Positions 16,734 through 23,341 of a stretch of 33,111 nucleotides of DNA are shown here, piece by piece; position 1 is the first letter of the stretch; every line of letters starts with the position of its first letter. Where the stretch lies: positions 1-33,111 of the forward strand of contig NZ_NKYE01000026.1 of NCBI RefSeq assembly GCF_002262875.1, read 5' to 3'. A model generated the notes under the pieces. It worked only from the letters and a program-made list of their open reading frames with translations, was not told where the DNA came from and did no database searches. This DNA comes from Amycolatopsis antarctica (GTDB lineage Bacteria > Actinomycetota > Actinomycetes > Mycobacteriales > Pseudonocardiaceae). Position numbers and translations under genes: made by a program.

Positions 16734-17051
16734 ATGAGTGGTTTTGAAGCCGACGCCAAGGTGATCGGCGAATTCGGAGAAAAGCTGGACGGGCTCGGTT
16801 CGGACGCCAAAGAGGCGAAGACGTACGCCGAGGACTACCTCCAGGCAAGCCGGGGAGAATCCGGGATCTTCCAGACGATCGTCGGAGTACTCGACGATGC
16901 CAGGGAAACGCTCGGCAACAACTACGAACGGCTGCGGAAGCTCCAGGAAGCCGCGGCGACCGAAGTGGACAGGGCGGCGATGATGTACGACGACACCGAC
17001 AAGGCCGCGGCCGAGCGCATTGACGGCACTTACCCCGGCGCAGGCGAGTGA
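16734..17051 (+). CDS. type VII secretion target, EspC/DUF2580-like
   Basis: A 105-residue helical protein starting MSGFEADAKVIGEFGEKLDGL, with alternating helices and small residues and no membrane helix. This is the style of EspC-like ('type VII secretion target') proteins. These proteins usually pair with a larger WXG100-like substrate and help its export by an ESX system. The ATG has GGAATGGGG 4 nt upstream. The WXG100-like gene starts 1 bp after its stop, so the two are co-transcribed and probably translated together. Confidence 0.7.
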   Translation: MSGFEADAKVIGEFGEKLDGLGSDAKEAKTYAEDYLQASRGESGIFQTIVGVLDDARETLGNNYERLRKLQEAAATEVDRAAMMYDDTDKAAAERIDGTYPGAGE

Positions 17052-17052
17052 C

Positions 17053-17775
17053 ATGGGAGAATCACCTGCGGCACGGCTTCAAGAGCCGATCCCCTCTGAT
17101 CCGGTTCCCGACCTGGTCGAGAACGTGCTCGGCGCCAGCCAGTACATCAGTGTGTCCTATTGGATCGGCGAGGCCATCGAGTTGGTCTGCGGGGTGAACC
17201 CGGGCGAATGGGTGGCCGAGAAGTTCGCGGGTGACTTCGAGGCCGTCCAGAAGGCAGGGGTCGCCGTCGAGAATCTCGCCATGTTCAACGGTGATTTCGC
17301 CGCTGCCATCAACAAGGGCCTCAGTGAGGTCGCCGACGGCTGGGGCGGCAACGCCTACGACACGGCGAACGAGTACTTCAGCAAGGTCGCGACCACGATC
17401 GACGGGCAGGTCGACACCCTGGAATCACTGGGACGCGACATCAAGGAAGTCGCCGTCGGTATGTACGAGACCGCGAAGGGCGTCAAAGGTCTTCTCGACC
17501 AGTTGATGGACCTCCTGATCGCGATCGGGATCGAACTCGCGGCGGCCGCGGCGAGCAGTTGGACCGTCATCGGTCCGATCCTCTCCGGCGCCGCGGCGGT
17601 CGCGACGGTCACGAAGGCCATGGGAGTGTGGGGTCAGGCCCTCAACGCCCACACCACGGCGTGGAACTCGGCACAGGCCTTCGTCGGGGTCGTCGCCGGC
17701 TACCTGGGCGCGCTGGACGACGCCGATCTGAAAGCGTTGCCGGAAGGCAATTACGACCACCCTGGAGTCAACTGA
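17053..17775 (+). CDS. WXG100-like type VII secretion substrate
   Basis: A 240-residue protein with a WXG-type hairpin: 'FNGDFAAAINKGLSEVADGWGGNAYDTANEYFSKVATTIDGQ' has the W-G-G turn between two amphipathic helices (around residues 100-110). It is followed by a hydrophobic 'LLIAIGIELAAAAASSWTVIGPILSGAAAVATV' helical region. There is no C-terminal toxin domain, so it resembles a structural ESX substrate or partner rather than a polymorphic toxin. The start at 17053 is 1 bp after the EspC-like stop. The frame is open upstream to 17020 but overlaps that gene. No ESX core genes (EccB-E, MycP) are in the window, so the exporting system must be encoded elsewhere. Confidence 0.72.
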   Translation: MGESPAARLQEPIPSDPVPDLVENVLGASQYISVSYWIGEAIELVCGVNPGEWVAEKFAGDFEAVQKAGVAVENLAMFNGDFAAAINKGLSEVADGWGGNAYDTANEYFSKVATTIDGQVDTLESLGRDIKEVAVGMYETAKGVKGLLDQLMDLLIAIGIELAAAAASSWTVIGPILSGAAAVATVTKAMGVWGQALNAHTTAWNSAQAFVGVVAGYLGALDDADLKALPEGNYDHPGVN

Positions 17776-18164
17776 TGAGCCGTCCCGAACAGGAGCACAC
17801 CCTCGATATCGCCCACGGCGACGCCGCGCTGTCGAAGCACCTCAAGAACTCACTGGGCACACTGAAGGACAAGGTCGACGACCCGGAGTTCAAGCGCATG
17901 GTCGACGAGATCACCTCGGGACGCCGCAGCCTGCGGGACGTCGTCGGCACGGCTGTGTTCGCCCGCGCACTCGACCCGCTCGTCGAGCGGGGCGCTGAAA
18001 CCTACCGGGACCTCTCCGAGGAGGAGAAGGAGAAGCTCGGCAGGCAGGGCGAGGACCAGTTCGAGCAACTACGCGAGGAGATCGAGAATCCCGAGCGTTC
18101 GGACACCGCCGACGATGATGGCGACGAGGACGAGGACCTCGGCGACCGTAGCTGGCTTCGCTGA
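17775..18164 (+). CDS. acidic third gene of the type VII substrate cassette, unknown function
   Basis: A 129-residue soluble, strongly charged protein ('LSKHLKNSLGTLKDKVDDPEFKRMVDEITSG', then Asp/Glu runs near the C-terminus). Its ATG overlaps the previous TGA (TGATG), so it is translationally coupled to the WXG100-like gene. Small helical proteins of this kind often follow ESX substrate pairs in actinomycetes. A chaperone role is a guess. No signal or membrane segment is seen. Confidence 0.65.
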   Translation: MSRPEQEHTLDIAHGDAALSKHLKNSLGTLKDKVDDPEFKRMVDEITSGRRSLRDVVGTAVFARALDPLVERGAETYRDLSEEEKEKLGRQGEDQFEQLREEIENPERSDTADDDGDEDEDLGDRSWLR

Positions 18165-18209
18165 GCCGACCTCTCGACGGGCGACCGAACAGTCGTACGC
18201 GGGACGGGA

Positions 18210-18470
18210 TCAGTTCCCGTGGTGGTAGCGGCAGGCGGCGATCAGGATCCGATCCTCGGCGACCTTGTAGATCAGCCGGTGTTCGTCGGTGATCCGGCGC
18301 GACCAGTAGTCGTGGAAGCCGTGCTTCAGCGCTTCGGGTTTGCCGATACCTTCATTGCCGTTACGGCTGATGTCCTTGATCAACGTGTTGATCCGTCTGA
18401 GCACTTTGCGATCCTGGGTCTGCCACCACAGGTAGTCTTCCCACGCCGACTCGTCCCAGACCAGTTTCAT
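18210..18470 (-). CDS. yoeB: YoeB/Txe-family mRNA-interferase toxin
   Basis: An 86-residue toxin that aligns without gaps to E. coli YoeB (MKLVWDESAWEDYLWW; 'GKPEALKH'; 'WSRRITDEHRLIY'; 'IAACRYH'). YoeB cleaves mRNA in the ribosomal A site. The catalytic residues E46, R65 and H83 are conserved by position. The usual C-terminal Tyr84 is His here, followed by Gly-Asn. The ATG at 18470 overlaps the antitoxin stop by 4 nt (ATGA). It is neutralised by the YefM product and should be co-repressed with it. Confidence 0.95.
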   Translation of the reverse strand: MKLVWDESAWEDYLWWQTQDRKVLRRINTLIKDISRNGNEGIGKPEALKHGFHDYWSRRITDEHRLIYKVAEDRILIAACRYHHGN

Positions 18471-18718
18471 TCGACGAGATCGTGCGGCGCGCCGCCACCG
18501 GACTCGAGTCGTTCGATGGCCCCGATCAGTCGCCGGGCGTTCGCCGGGCTGCGCAGCAGGTAGGCCGTTTCCTTCAACGATTCGTAGTCGTCGAGCGACA
18601 CCATGACCACCGGTTCGTGCCCGGCTCGGGTGATCACGACCTCTTCCCGGTCGTTCGTGACGGAGTCGAGGGTTTCGGCGTATCGCGCCCTGGATTCCGA
18701 ATAGCTCATAGTTCTCAT
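18467..18718 (-). CDS. yefM: YefM-family antitoxin
   Basis: An 83-residue Phd/YefM-type antitoxin (MRTMSYSESRARYAETLDSV; 'ITRAGHEPVVMVSLDDYESL'; 'TAYLLRSPANARRL'), the same length as E. coli YefM. The N-terminal part dimerises and binds DNA. The C-terminal part wraps the toxin. The ATG at 18718 has an AGGAGG site 8 nt upstream and matches the E. coli start, so the internal Met4 is not used. A palindromic operator lies immediately upstream. Gene order antitoxin-toxin with a 4-nt overlap is the standard arrangement. Confidence 0.95.
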   Translation of the reverse strand: MRTMSYSESRARYAETLDSVTNDREEVVITRAGHEPVVMVSLDDYESLKETAYLLRSPANARRLIGAIERLESGGGAPHDLVE

Positions 18719-18732
18719 CGCACACCCTCCTA

Positions 18733-18750
18733 CGTACAGAAAACTGTACG
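18733..18750 (-). promoter_or_regulatory. yefM-yoeB operator palindrome
   Basis: CGTACAG-aaaa-CTGTACG is a perfect 7-bp inverted repeat placed 15 bp before the yefM start. The E. coli YefM-YoeB operator is built on TGTACA-type hexamers, and the half-site here contains TGTAC. It is most likely where the antitoxin-toxin complex autoregulates. Confidence 0.7.
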
Positions 18751-18789
18751 CTTCGGTCGCGTTCCCGGCAATGTAGGCCCCACCTCGTA

Positions 18790-19635
18790 CTACGGCGCCT
18801 TGTGGCCGAGACCGCCCAGCACACAGGACATCTGCGAGCCGGGTACCAGGCCGGTGACCGGCTCCGGCTCGTCGCCCTCATGCACCCAGTCCGGTATCGG
18901 CACCAGGCCGGGCTCGGCGAGCGCGAAGTCGCCGAAGAAGCCGGCGATCTCCTCGTGCGAACGGAACGACGCCGGTGTGCTCGACTGGTCGTACTGCCGG
19001 ACGAGCGGGCGCAGGTGTTCCAGTTCCGCCTCCGGCACCCCGGACTCGGTGACGTGCGACAGGATCAGGCAGGAACCGGGCGGCAGCAGCTCCCGGTACT
19101 CCGCGACGGCGGCGTGCGCGTCCAGCTTCGGCGGCACGAAGTGCAGCATCGCCACCATCAGCAGGCCGATCGGCTTGCCGGGGTCCAGCACGCCGGTGGC
19201 CAGCGCCCGCGCCCACACGTCGTCCACATCGCGCATGTCGCCGTGCAGGACGGCGTGCCGGTGCCGGTCGCCGTGTTCCTCCAGCAGCATCCGGGAGTGC
19301 GCGACGGCGACCGGCTCGCTGTCGACGTAGACGCACCTGCTGTCGCCGTCGGCGGCATCGGCGACCTCGTGCACGTTGCCCACGGTCGGCACGCCGGAGC
19401 CGATGTCGAGGAACTGGGTGATGCCGCACGAGGTCGCGTAGCGGACGGCCCGGCCCAGGAACGCCCGGTTGAGCTGGGCGATCGTGCGGACCATCGGGAA
19501 CCTGCGCAGGGCCTGCTCGCCGAACTCCCGGTCGATCGCCCAGTTCGCCGTGCCGCCCAGCGCCCAGTCGTAGATCCGCGCGGCGTTCGGCCGTTCGAGA
19601 TCGATGCCCTCGAGCAGGAACCGGTCTTCGTTCAC
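18790..19635 (-). CDS. DUF574-type SAM-dependent methyltransferase
   Basis: A 281-residue protein of the actinobacterial DUF574 (Methyltransf_19) family. Its signatures are 'IDLERPNAARIYDWALGGTANWAIDREFGE', 'FLDIGSGVPTVGNVHEVA' (SAM site), 'VYVDSEPVAVAHSR', 'GDMRDVD' and 'LILSHVTESGVPEAE'. The reaction target is unknown. Such genes are highly multiplied in actinomycetes and often sit near small regulators. The GTG at 19635 is supported by AGGA about 8 nt upstream and by the usual ~280-residue length. The frame runs upstream to 19965 only as a shadow of the next gene. Confidence 0.92.
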   Translation of the reverse strand: MNEDRFLLEGIDLERPNAARIYDWALGGTANWAIDREFGEQALRRFPMVRTIAQLNRAFLGRAVRYATSCGITQFLDIGSGVPTVGNVHEVADAADGDSRCVYVDSEPVAVAHSRMLLEEHGDRHRHAVLHGDMRDVDDVWARALATGVLDPGKPIGLLMVAMLHFVPPKLDAHAAVAEYRELLPPGSCLILSHVTESGVPEAELEHLRPLVRQYDQSSTPASFRSHEEIAGFFGDFALAEPGLVPIPDWVHEGDEPEPVTGLVPGSQMSCVLGGLGHKAP

Positions 19636-19708
19636 GATGCGTTCCTGTCCCTGGAGTGGATGCGATGGAGTGGATGCGATGCGGCCCAGGTTATGCGCCA
19701 CGATGGCG

Positions 19709-20419
19709 TCAGGAATCCGCCTGCCGGACCAACCGCCAGTACTGCTGCTTCTTCCGGTCCCGCACCACCACGCCCAGTTTGGCGAGTTCGTCGCGGAGTT
19801 CACGGCCGGAGCTGTCGCCGTCGATCTTGCCGACGTGCTTCTGCCGGGCGGCGAGCAGGGCGTTCGCGCCCGCAGGCAGCCCGGGGGTGTCCGGTACCCA
19901 CAGCCGGAACTCCGCCAGGTACGGGTCCTCGTCAAGCCACTGGTGACCGTGTTCGCGCAGCGCACCGGTGAGACGTTCGCGGTCGAGGCCGGCGGGTTCG
20001 CGGGCCAGCTCCGCTCCGTCGTGCCCCAGAAGTACCAGGTACTTCCCGTCCAGACAGCCCGCGTGCACGGTCCCGGCGGTGAACTCGGAGGTGGAACCCT
20101 TGCGCGCCAAGCGAATCCGCTCCGTGTCCACGGTCACCACCAGCGACTCCCACTGACCGATCCCGGCCACCACGATCCCGGCGAGGGCACCCACCACGAG
20201 CGCGCCGACGGTCAGCGCGGGCTCGGGCAGCGAGGCGATCAGCTCCGCGGGCCCTTGGAACGGCGCCCACGGCCAGGAAACGACCCACTCCGCGAGCAGC
20301 CGCACCAGCCAGCCCGCACCCGCGCCCAGCAGCGGGAAACCGGCCCAGGCCAGCAGCGTCGCCGACGCCGGATCGCGTACCACCGTCTCGGCGCCCCGCC
20401 GCGCCTGTCCCGTCACCAT
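19709..20419 (-). CDS. YqeB-like membrane protein, unknown function
   Basis: A 236-residue protein with two membrane helices (about 21-45 and 68-89), then a soluble domain ('WESLVVTVDTERIRLARKG', 'LDGKYLVLLGHDGAELARE', 'ALREHGHQWLDEDPYLAEFRLWVPD', 'LRDELAKLGVVVRDRKKQQYWRLV'). The closing 'LxxxGVVVRDxKxxQxWR' element and length match the YqeB-like family, whose function is unknown. It begins 74 nt before the methyltransferase and is divergent from the YiaA/B-like gene across 119 nt. The ATG start gives the whole first helix; no strong ribosome site is seen. Confidence 0.65.
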   Translation of the reverse strand: MVTGQARRGAETVVRDPASATLLAWAGFPLLGAGAGWLVRLLAEWVVSWPWAPFQGPAELIASLPEPALTVGALVVGALAGIVVAGIGQWESLVVTVDTERIRLARKGSTSEFTAGTVHAGCLDGKYLVLLGHDGAELAREPAGLDRERLTGALREHGHQWLDEDPYLAEFRLWVPDTPGLPAGANALLAARQKHVGKIDGDSSGRELRDELAKLGVVVRDRKKQQYWRLVRQADS

Positions 20420-20486
20420 CGCCGCCCCCCGATCCGTGCGTCGGCCGATTCCGCGACGACGAGGGTATCCCTATTCGTGACCAGGA

Positions 20487-20506
20487 CTTGAGTAGCCGTA
20501 CTCAAG
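20487..20506. promoter_or_regulatory. 20-bp palindrome, probable operator
   Basis: CTTGAGTA-gccg-TACTCAAG is a perfect 8-bp inverted repeat in the 119-nt divergent gap, 33 bp before the YiaA/B-like ATG and 68 bp from the YqeB-like start. Its size and symmetry fit a homodimeric repressor (TetR, MarR or HxlR size class). The cognate regulator is not in the window. Confidence 0.6.
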
Positions 20507-20538
20507 ACATGGGGACCGCTCCGGCGCATATTTCCGGT

Positions 20539-20835
20539 ATGACTTCCAAGAGCAGTTCCTCGGCGAACAACACGCAGGCCTTCTTCGCGCAGGCCGCGAT
20601 CTCCTTCGGCATCGCGCTCGTCGCGGTCGCGGTCGGCATCGCCTACCTGCCCGTCGACGGCTGGATCCGCGGCTTCCTCGCGCTCGGCCTGCTCTACACG
20701 GTGACCTCGGCGTTCACCCTGGCCAAGTGCATCCGCGACCGCCAAGAGGACTCCTACATCGTCAGCCGGGTCGACCAGGCGCGACTGGACAAGCTGCTCG
20801 CCGAGCACGACCCGTTCCGTGTCGAGGCCGCCTGA
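20539..20835 (+). CDS. YiaA/YiaB-like two-helix inner-membrane protein
   Basis: A 98-residue protein with two adjacent membrane helices ('FFAQAAISFGIALVAVAVGIAYLPV' and 'GFLALGLLYTVTSAFTLAKCIRDRQE'). The 'W-x-R-G-F...L-Y-x-V-T-S-x-F-T-L-A-K-x-x-R-D-x-x-E' pattern is characteristic of the YiaAB two-helix family. Function is unknown, with links to stress in E. coli. The ATG at 20539 is used because the upstream part overlaps the palindrome. It is convergent with, and 1 bp from, the large membrane protein gene. Confidence 0.82.
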   Translation: MTSKSSSSANNTQAFFAQAAISFGIALVAVAVGIAYLPVDGWIRGFLALGLLYTVTSAFTLAKCIRDRQEDSYIVSRVDQARLDKLLAEHDPFRVEAA

Positions 20836-20836
20836 C

Positions 20837-22549
20837 CTATCCCTCGGGCAGCTTCGACGCCACGCGGTACAGCTTTCCCTTGCCCTGCACCAGAACGACA
20901 CCGTCCGTCGTGCCCGGTGCCGCCACCGCGGCCCAGCCGGAACGGCCGGTGCCGTTGACCACCAGCGTCACGTCCAGCCGGGGCAGGCCGACCGCACCCC
21001 CGCCGACCACGGTGCCCGCCTGGTCGGTGATCAGGACGCAGTCGGCCTGCGCCCCCTCGATCAGCGCCCAGCCGCGAATCTCCGTGTCGCCGACGACGGG
21101 TGACTTCTCCACCACGCCCGCGGTCTGCCGGTTCGGTGCGGGCGCGGGCAGTTCCTCCGTCGCCGCCAGGTCGACGCGGCCGCCCAGCTCCGGTCCGCCG
21201 TCGCAGCCGAGGGTGAAGTCGTCGGTGAAGGGGTAGACGCCGAGGGTCCGGTAGCGCTCCAGGAACTCCGGATAGCCGAACTCCTTCGACACCACCGAGT
21301 TCGCGCCCACCTGCATGGCGACCCCCAGCACCGGCTGCACCGGATACTTCTCGCGCGTGGCGGTGGCCGAGGTGGAGCCGATCGCGTACGTCGCGAGCGC
21401 CACGACGAGCGCGAACGCGATCGCCTTCTCGAACAGCACCCTCGGCCCGCGGTTGATCAGCAGCACCGTCAGCGCGGCGACACCGAGCAGCGCGACGGCG
21501 CAGTACCGGGGGGCAAGGCCCTCGGTGTTGGCGACGCCGCCCCGGCTGGCGCCGATCATCGCGGCCATGAACAGCACCTGCGTGACGACACCGAACCAGC
21601 CCGCGTCCTCGGCGCGGAGCTGAGCCGCGGGGCCGTCGGCCGGGGCGAGGCGCTGCCGGACCGCGCCGACGGCCAGCATGGCCAGCACCCCGACGGTCAC
21701 CGCGCCGGCGAACAGCGCGAGGTCCACCGAGGAGAACGACCAGACCTGGCCCAGCGTGGTGAACATGGCGCCGACGTGCGTGTCCAGTCCGACGATGCCG
21801 GACTTGGGGTAGCTCTCCGGCCACGGTGCGAGCTGCCAGACGACGAACACGCACACGCCCAGCGCGAGCGGCAGGAGTACCCGCCAGCGCTGGTCCCGGC
21901 GGAGCCAGGCGACGACGGGGAGCGCGATCCACACCGGGAACGCGGCGCCGTGGCCGAGGCTGCCCAGTACGGCGAACAGGATGGCGGGCACGGTGCGGCC
22001 GCGGTGCGCGAACGCGATCGCCACCACCGCGGGCGCGACGCCCAGCAGCCACTGCACGCCCATCATGCCGAGGCCGAAGTATTCGGTGGCGGCGGAGGAG
22101 AAGACGATGCCGGACAGCGCCGCGATCACCGCGAGACGTTTCGTGCCGCGCAGCCGTGGGGACAGCATCGAGGCCAGCGAGGCGAGAATGCCGCCCGCCA
22201 GCACCACGCTCATGATCCCGAGCGGGTAGTTGGCCCCGTCGAACAGGTTCGCGTCCAGCCAGAACACGATGCCGACCACCAGGATCGGGTGTTCGTGGTA
22301 AAGCGAGAACAGTTCGGTCCAGTTCAGCGAGCCGTCGGCGTTGGTGGTGTTGCCGAGGACGAGCCAGTAGTCGACGAAGTTGAGCCGGGGGGAGCGGATC
22401 GCCTCGGCGAGGCCGAGCAGCACCGGTACCGCGATGAGCGCCCACAGCGGTGCCCTGCGCAGCAGGGTCGCCCGGGTCCCGGAAGTGCCTGTCGAGGCGT
22501 TTCCCGGCGCCGGGGCCACATCCCGCTCGGCCTCCGTCGTCTCCGTCAT
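20837..22549 (-). CDS. polytopic membrane protein with C-terminal beta-sandwich domain; possible GT-C-type enzyme
   Basis: A 570-residue protein with a short cytoplasmic N-terminus and about ten membrane helices up to residue ~390 ('ALIAVPVLLGLAEAIR', 'FLAVLGSLGHGAAFPVWIALPVVAWL', 'LLPLALGVCVFVVWQL'). A loop after helix 1 holds 'FVDYWLVLGNTTNADGSLNWTELFSLYHEHPILV'. The 'YHEHP' and following helices recall polyprenyl-phosphate-dependent GT-C membrane enzymes, but no firm catalytic motif is seen. The last ~80 residues ('EIRGWALIEGAQADCVLITD', 'LPRLDVTLVVNGTGRSGWAA') match the beta-sandwich pattern seen in the GT4 enzyme at 8062-9984. The ATG start has a G-run about 9 nt upstream. Likely role in cell-envelope glycan assembly, by inference. 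Confidence 0.72.
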   Translation of the reverse strand: MTETTEAERDVAPAPGNASTGTSGTRATLLRRAPLWALIAVPVLLGLAEAIRSPRLNFVDYWLVLGNTTNADGSLNWTELFSLYHEHPILVVGIVFWLDANLFDGANYPLGIMSVVLAGGILASLASMLSPRLRGTKRLAVIAALSGIVFSSAATEYFGLGMMGVQWLLGVAPAVVAIAFAHRGRTVPAILFAVLGSLGHGAAFPVWIALPVVAWLRRDQRWRVLLPLALGVCVFVVWQLAPWPESYPKSGIVGLDTHVGAMFTTLGQVWSFSSVDLALFAGAVTVGVLAMLAVGAVRQRLAPADGPAAQLRAEDAGWFGVVTQVLFMAAMIGASRGGVANTEGLAPRYCAVALLGVAALTVLLINRGPRVLFEKAIAFALVVALATYAIGSTSATATREKYPVQPVLGVAMQVGANSVVSKEFGYPEFLERYRTLGVYPFTDDFTLGCDGGPELGGRVDLAATEELPAPAPNRQTAGVVEKSPVVGDTEIRGWALIEGAQADCVLITDQAGTVVGGGAVGLPRLDVTLVVNGTGRSGWAAVAAPGTTDGVVLVQGKGKLYRVASKLPEG

Positions 22550-22675
22550 CCGTGCGGACCCCCCGTTTGAACGGCGTCGCCCCTGTTCGGCGCCCTGTCT
22601 GGCGGCCCTGACCGTTCGCAGGACGCGCCGGGCAAACGTAACGGACGCCGTTTCCACGGGACGTTCTCGGGGCGG

Positions 22676-22700
22676 CCGGCACCGGCCCGGCCGGTGCCGG
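22676..22700. repeat. perfect 11-bp hairpin
   Basis: CCGGCACCGGC (22676-22686) and GCCGGTGCCGG (22690-22700) pair perfectly over a 3-nt loop. No T-tract follows on either strand. It could be a terminator-like or protein-binding palindrome. Confidence 0.5.
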
Positions 22701-22719
22701 TGCGTTCCCGGCCGCCGGT

Positions 22720-22747
22720 GTTCCGGAACGAGGCAGGAACGTTCCGG
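22720..22747. repeat. overlapping palindromes GTTCCGGAAC and GGAACGTTCC
   Basis: CCGGAACG (22723-22730) and CGTTCCGG (22740-22747) form an 8-bp inverted repeat. Within it, GTTCCGGAAC (22720-22729) and GGAACGTTCC (22736-22745) are each self-complementary. Two palindromes spaced 16 bp centre to centre suggest a paired operator about 170-200 bp before the membrane protein start. Confidence 0.45.
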
Positions 22748-23042
22748 GCGATGCCGGGGGTGGGCCTGCGATCCGTTCTCCCCGGCCCTTTCCGCAGAGG
22801 TGGGCCCGGAGCCTGGAAACGGTTCGCGCGGGCGTGGTTCCCGCTGCGGCGGGCGGCGATCTTCGGCATGCGGGAAATCGGCCGGAATCGCGACGCTCCG
22901 AAATTGCCCGCCGTCGTGGGGGAACGTGCCGGCGAGGGACGGCCGGACCATTCGCTTCCGGCCCTCGCCCGGCGTCCAGCCTGGTCAGGGCGAGACCGCG
23001 GACGGGCGCGTAACGGCAGGGAAGCTGGCTGCGGGCAAAGAA

Positions 23043-23070
23043 AAACGCCCGCCTGGCTCGGCGGGCGTTT
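23043..23070 (-). terminator. Rho-independent terminator of the tRNA-Gly gene
   Basis: AAACGCCCGCC (23043-23053) pairs with GGCGGGCGTTT (23060-23070) over a 6-nt loop. On the minus strand it is followed by TTTTTCTTTG. It starts 13 nt after the tRNA 3' end. Confidence 0.88.
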
Positions 23071-23082
23071 CCGTTGTTCTTG

Positions 23083-23158
23083 TGGAGCGGATGACGAGAC
23101 TCGAACTCGCGACCCTCACCTTGGCAAGGTGATGCGCTACCAACTGCGCTACATCCGC
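23083..23158 (-). tRNA. tRNA-Gly(GCC), CCA encoded
   Basis: The minus strand reads GCGGATG (acceptor), GCGC-AGTTGGTA-GCGC (D arm), CACCTTGCCAAGGTG (anticodon arm with anticodon GCC), TCGCGAGTTCGAGTCTCG (T arm), CATCCGC, discriminator T and CCA. All four stems pair. Anticodon GCC reads the Gly codons GGC and GGT. The 3' CCA is genomic. Without it the gene is 23086-23158. The frame of an overlapping ORF that encodes 'DDETRTRDP' is the usual tRNA artefact. Confidence 0.97.
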
Positions 23159-23341
23159 ACACTCCGGCTGACCGGTGCGTGGCTCAGCATATACCTTCCG
23201 GAATGGGGCCGTGCAGCCCACCCGTCCGGGTTACGCGAATAGACCTCACGTACCACTTGGGGTGACGAGACGCGGGTCGCTCCGTATGGTGTCCAAATCA
23301 ACCCGAACGACTTACAGCGTCCGGAGGAGGTGCCTGGCTGG

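Larger units (their letters stand above)
22550..23042. other. 493-nt gene-free GC-rich stretch with palindromes
   Basis: I see no convincing gene on either strand; the open frames here lack codon bias and run through the tRNA. It contains two strong stem-loops (separate entries) and should carry the promoter of the minus-strand membrane protein gene. Confidence 0.6.

Noticed and set aside
22694..23242. 182-codon plus-strand frame containing DDETRTRDP
   Set aside because: The frame runs through the tRNA-Gly gene; this peptide is the known artefact of translating tRNA antisense.
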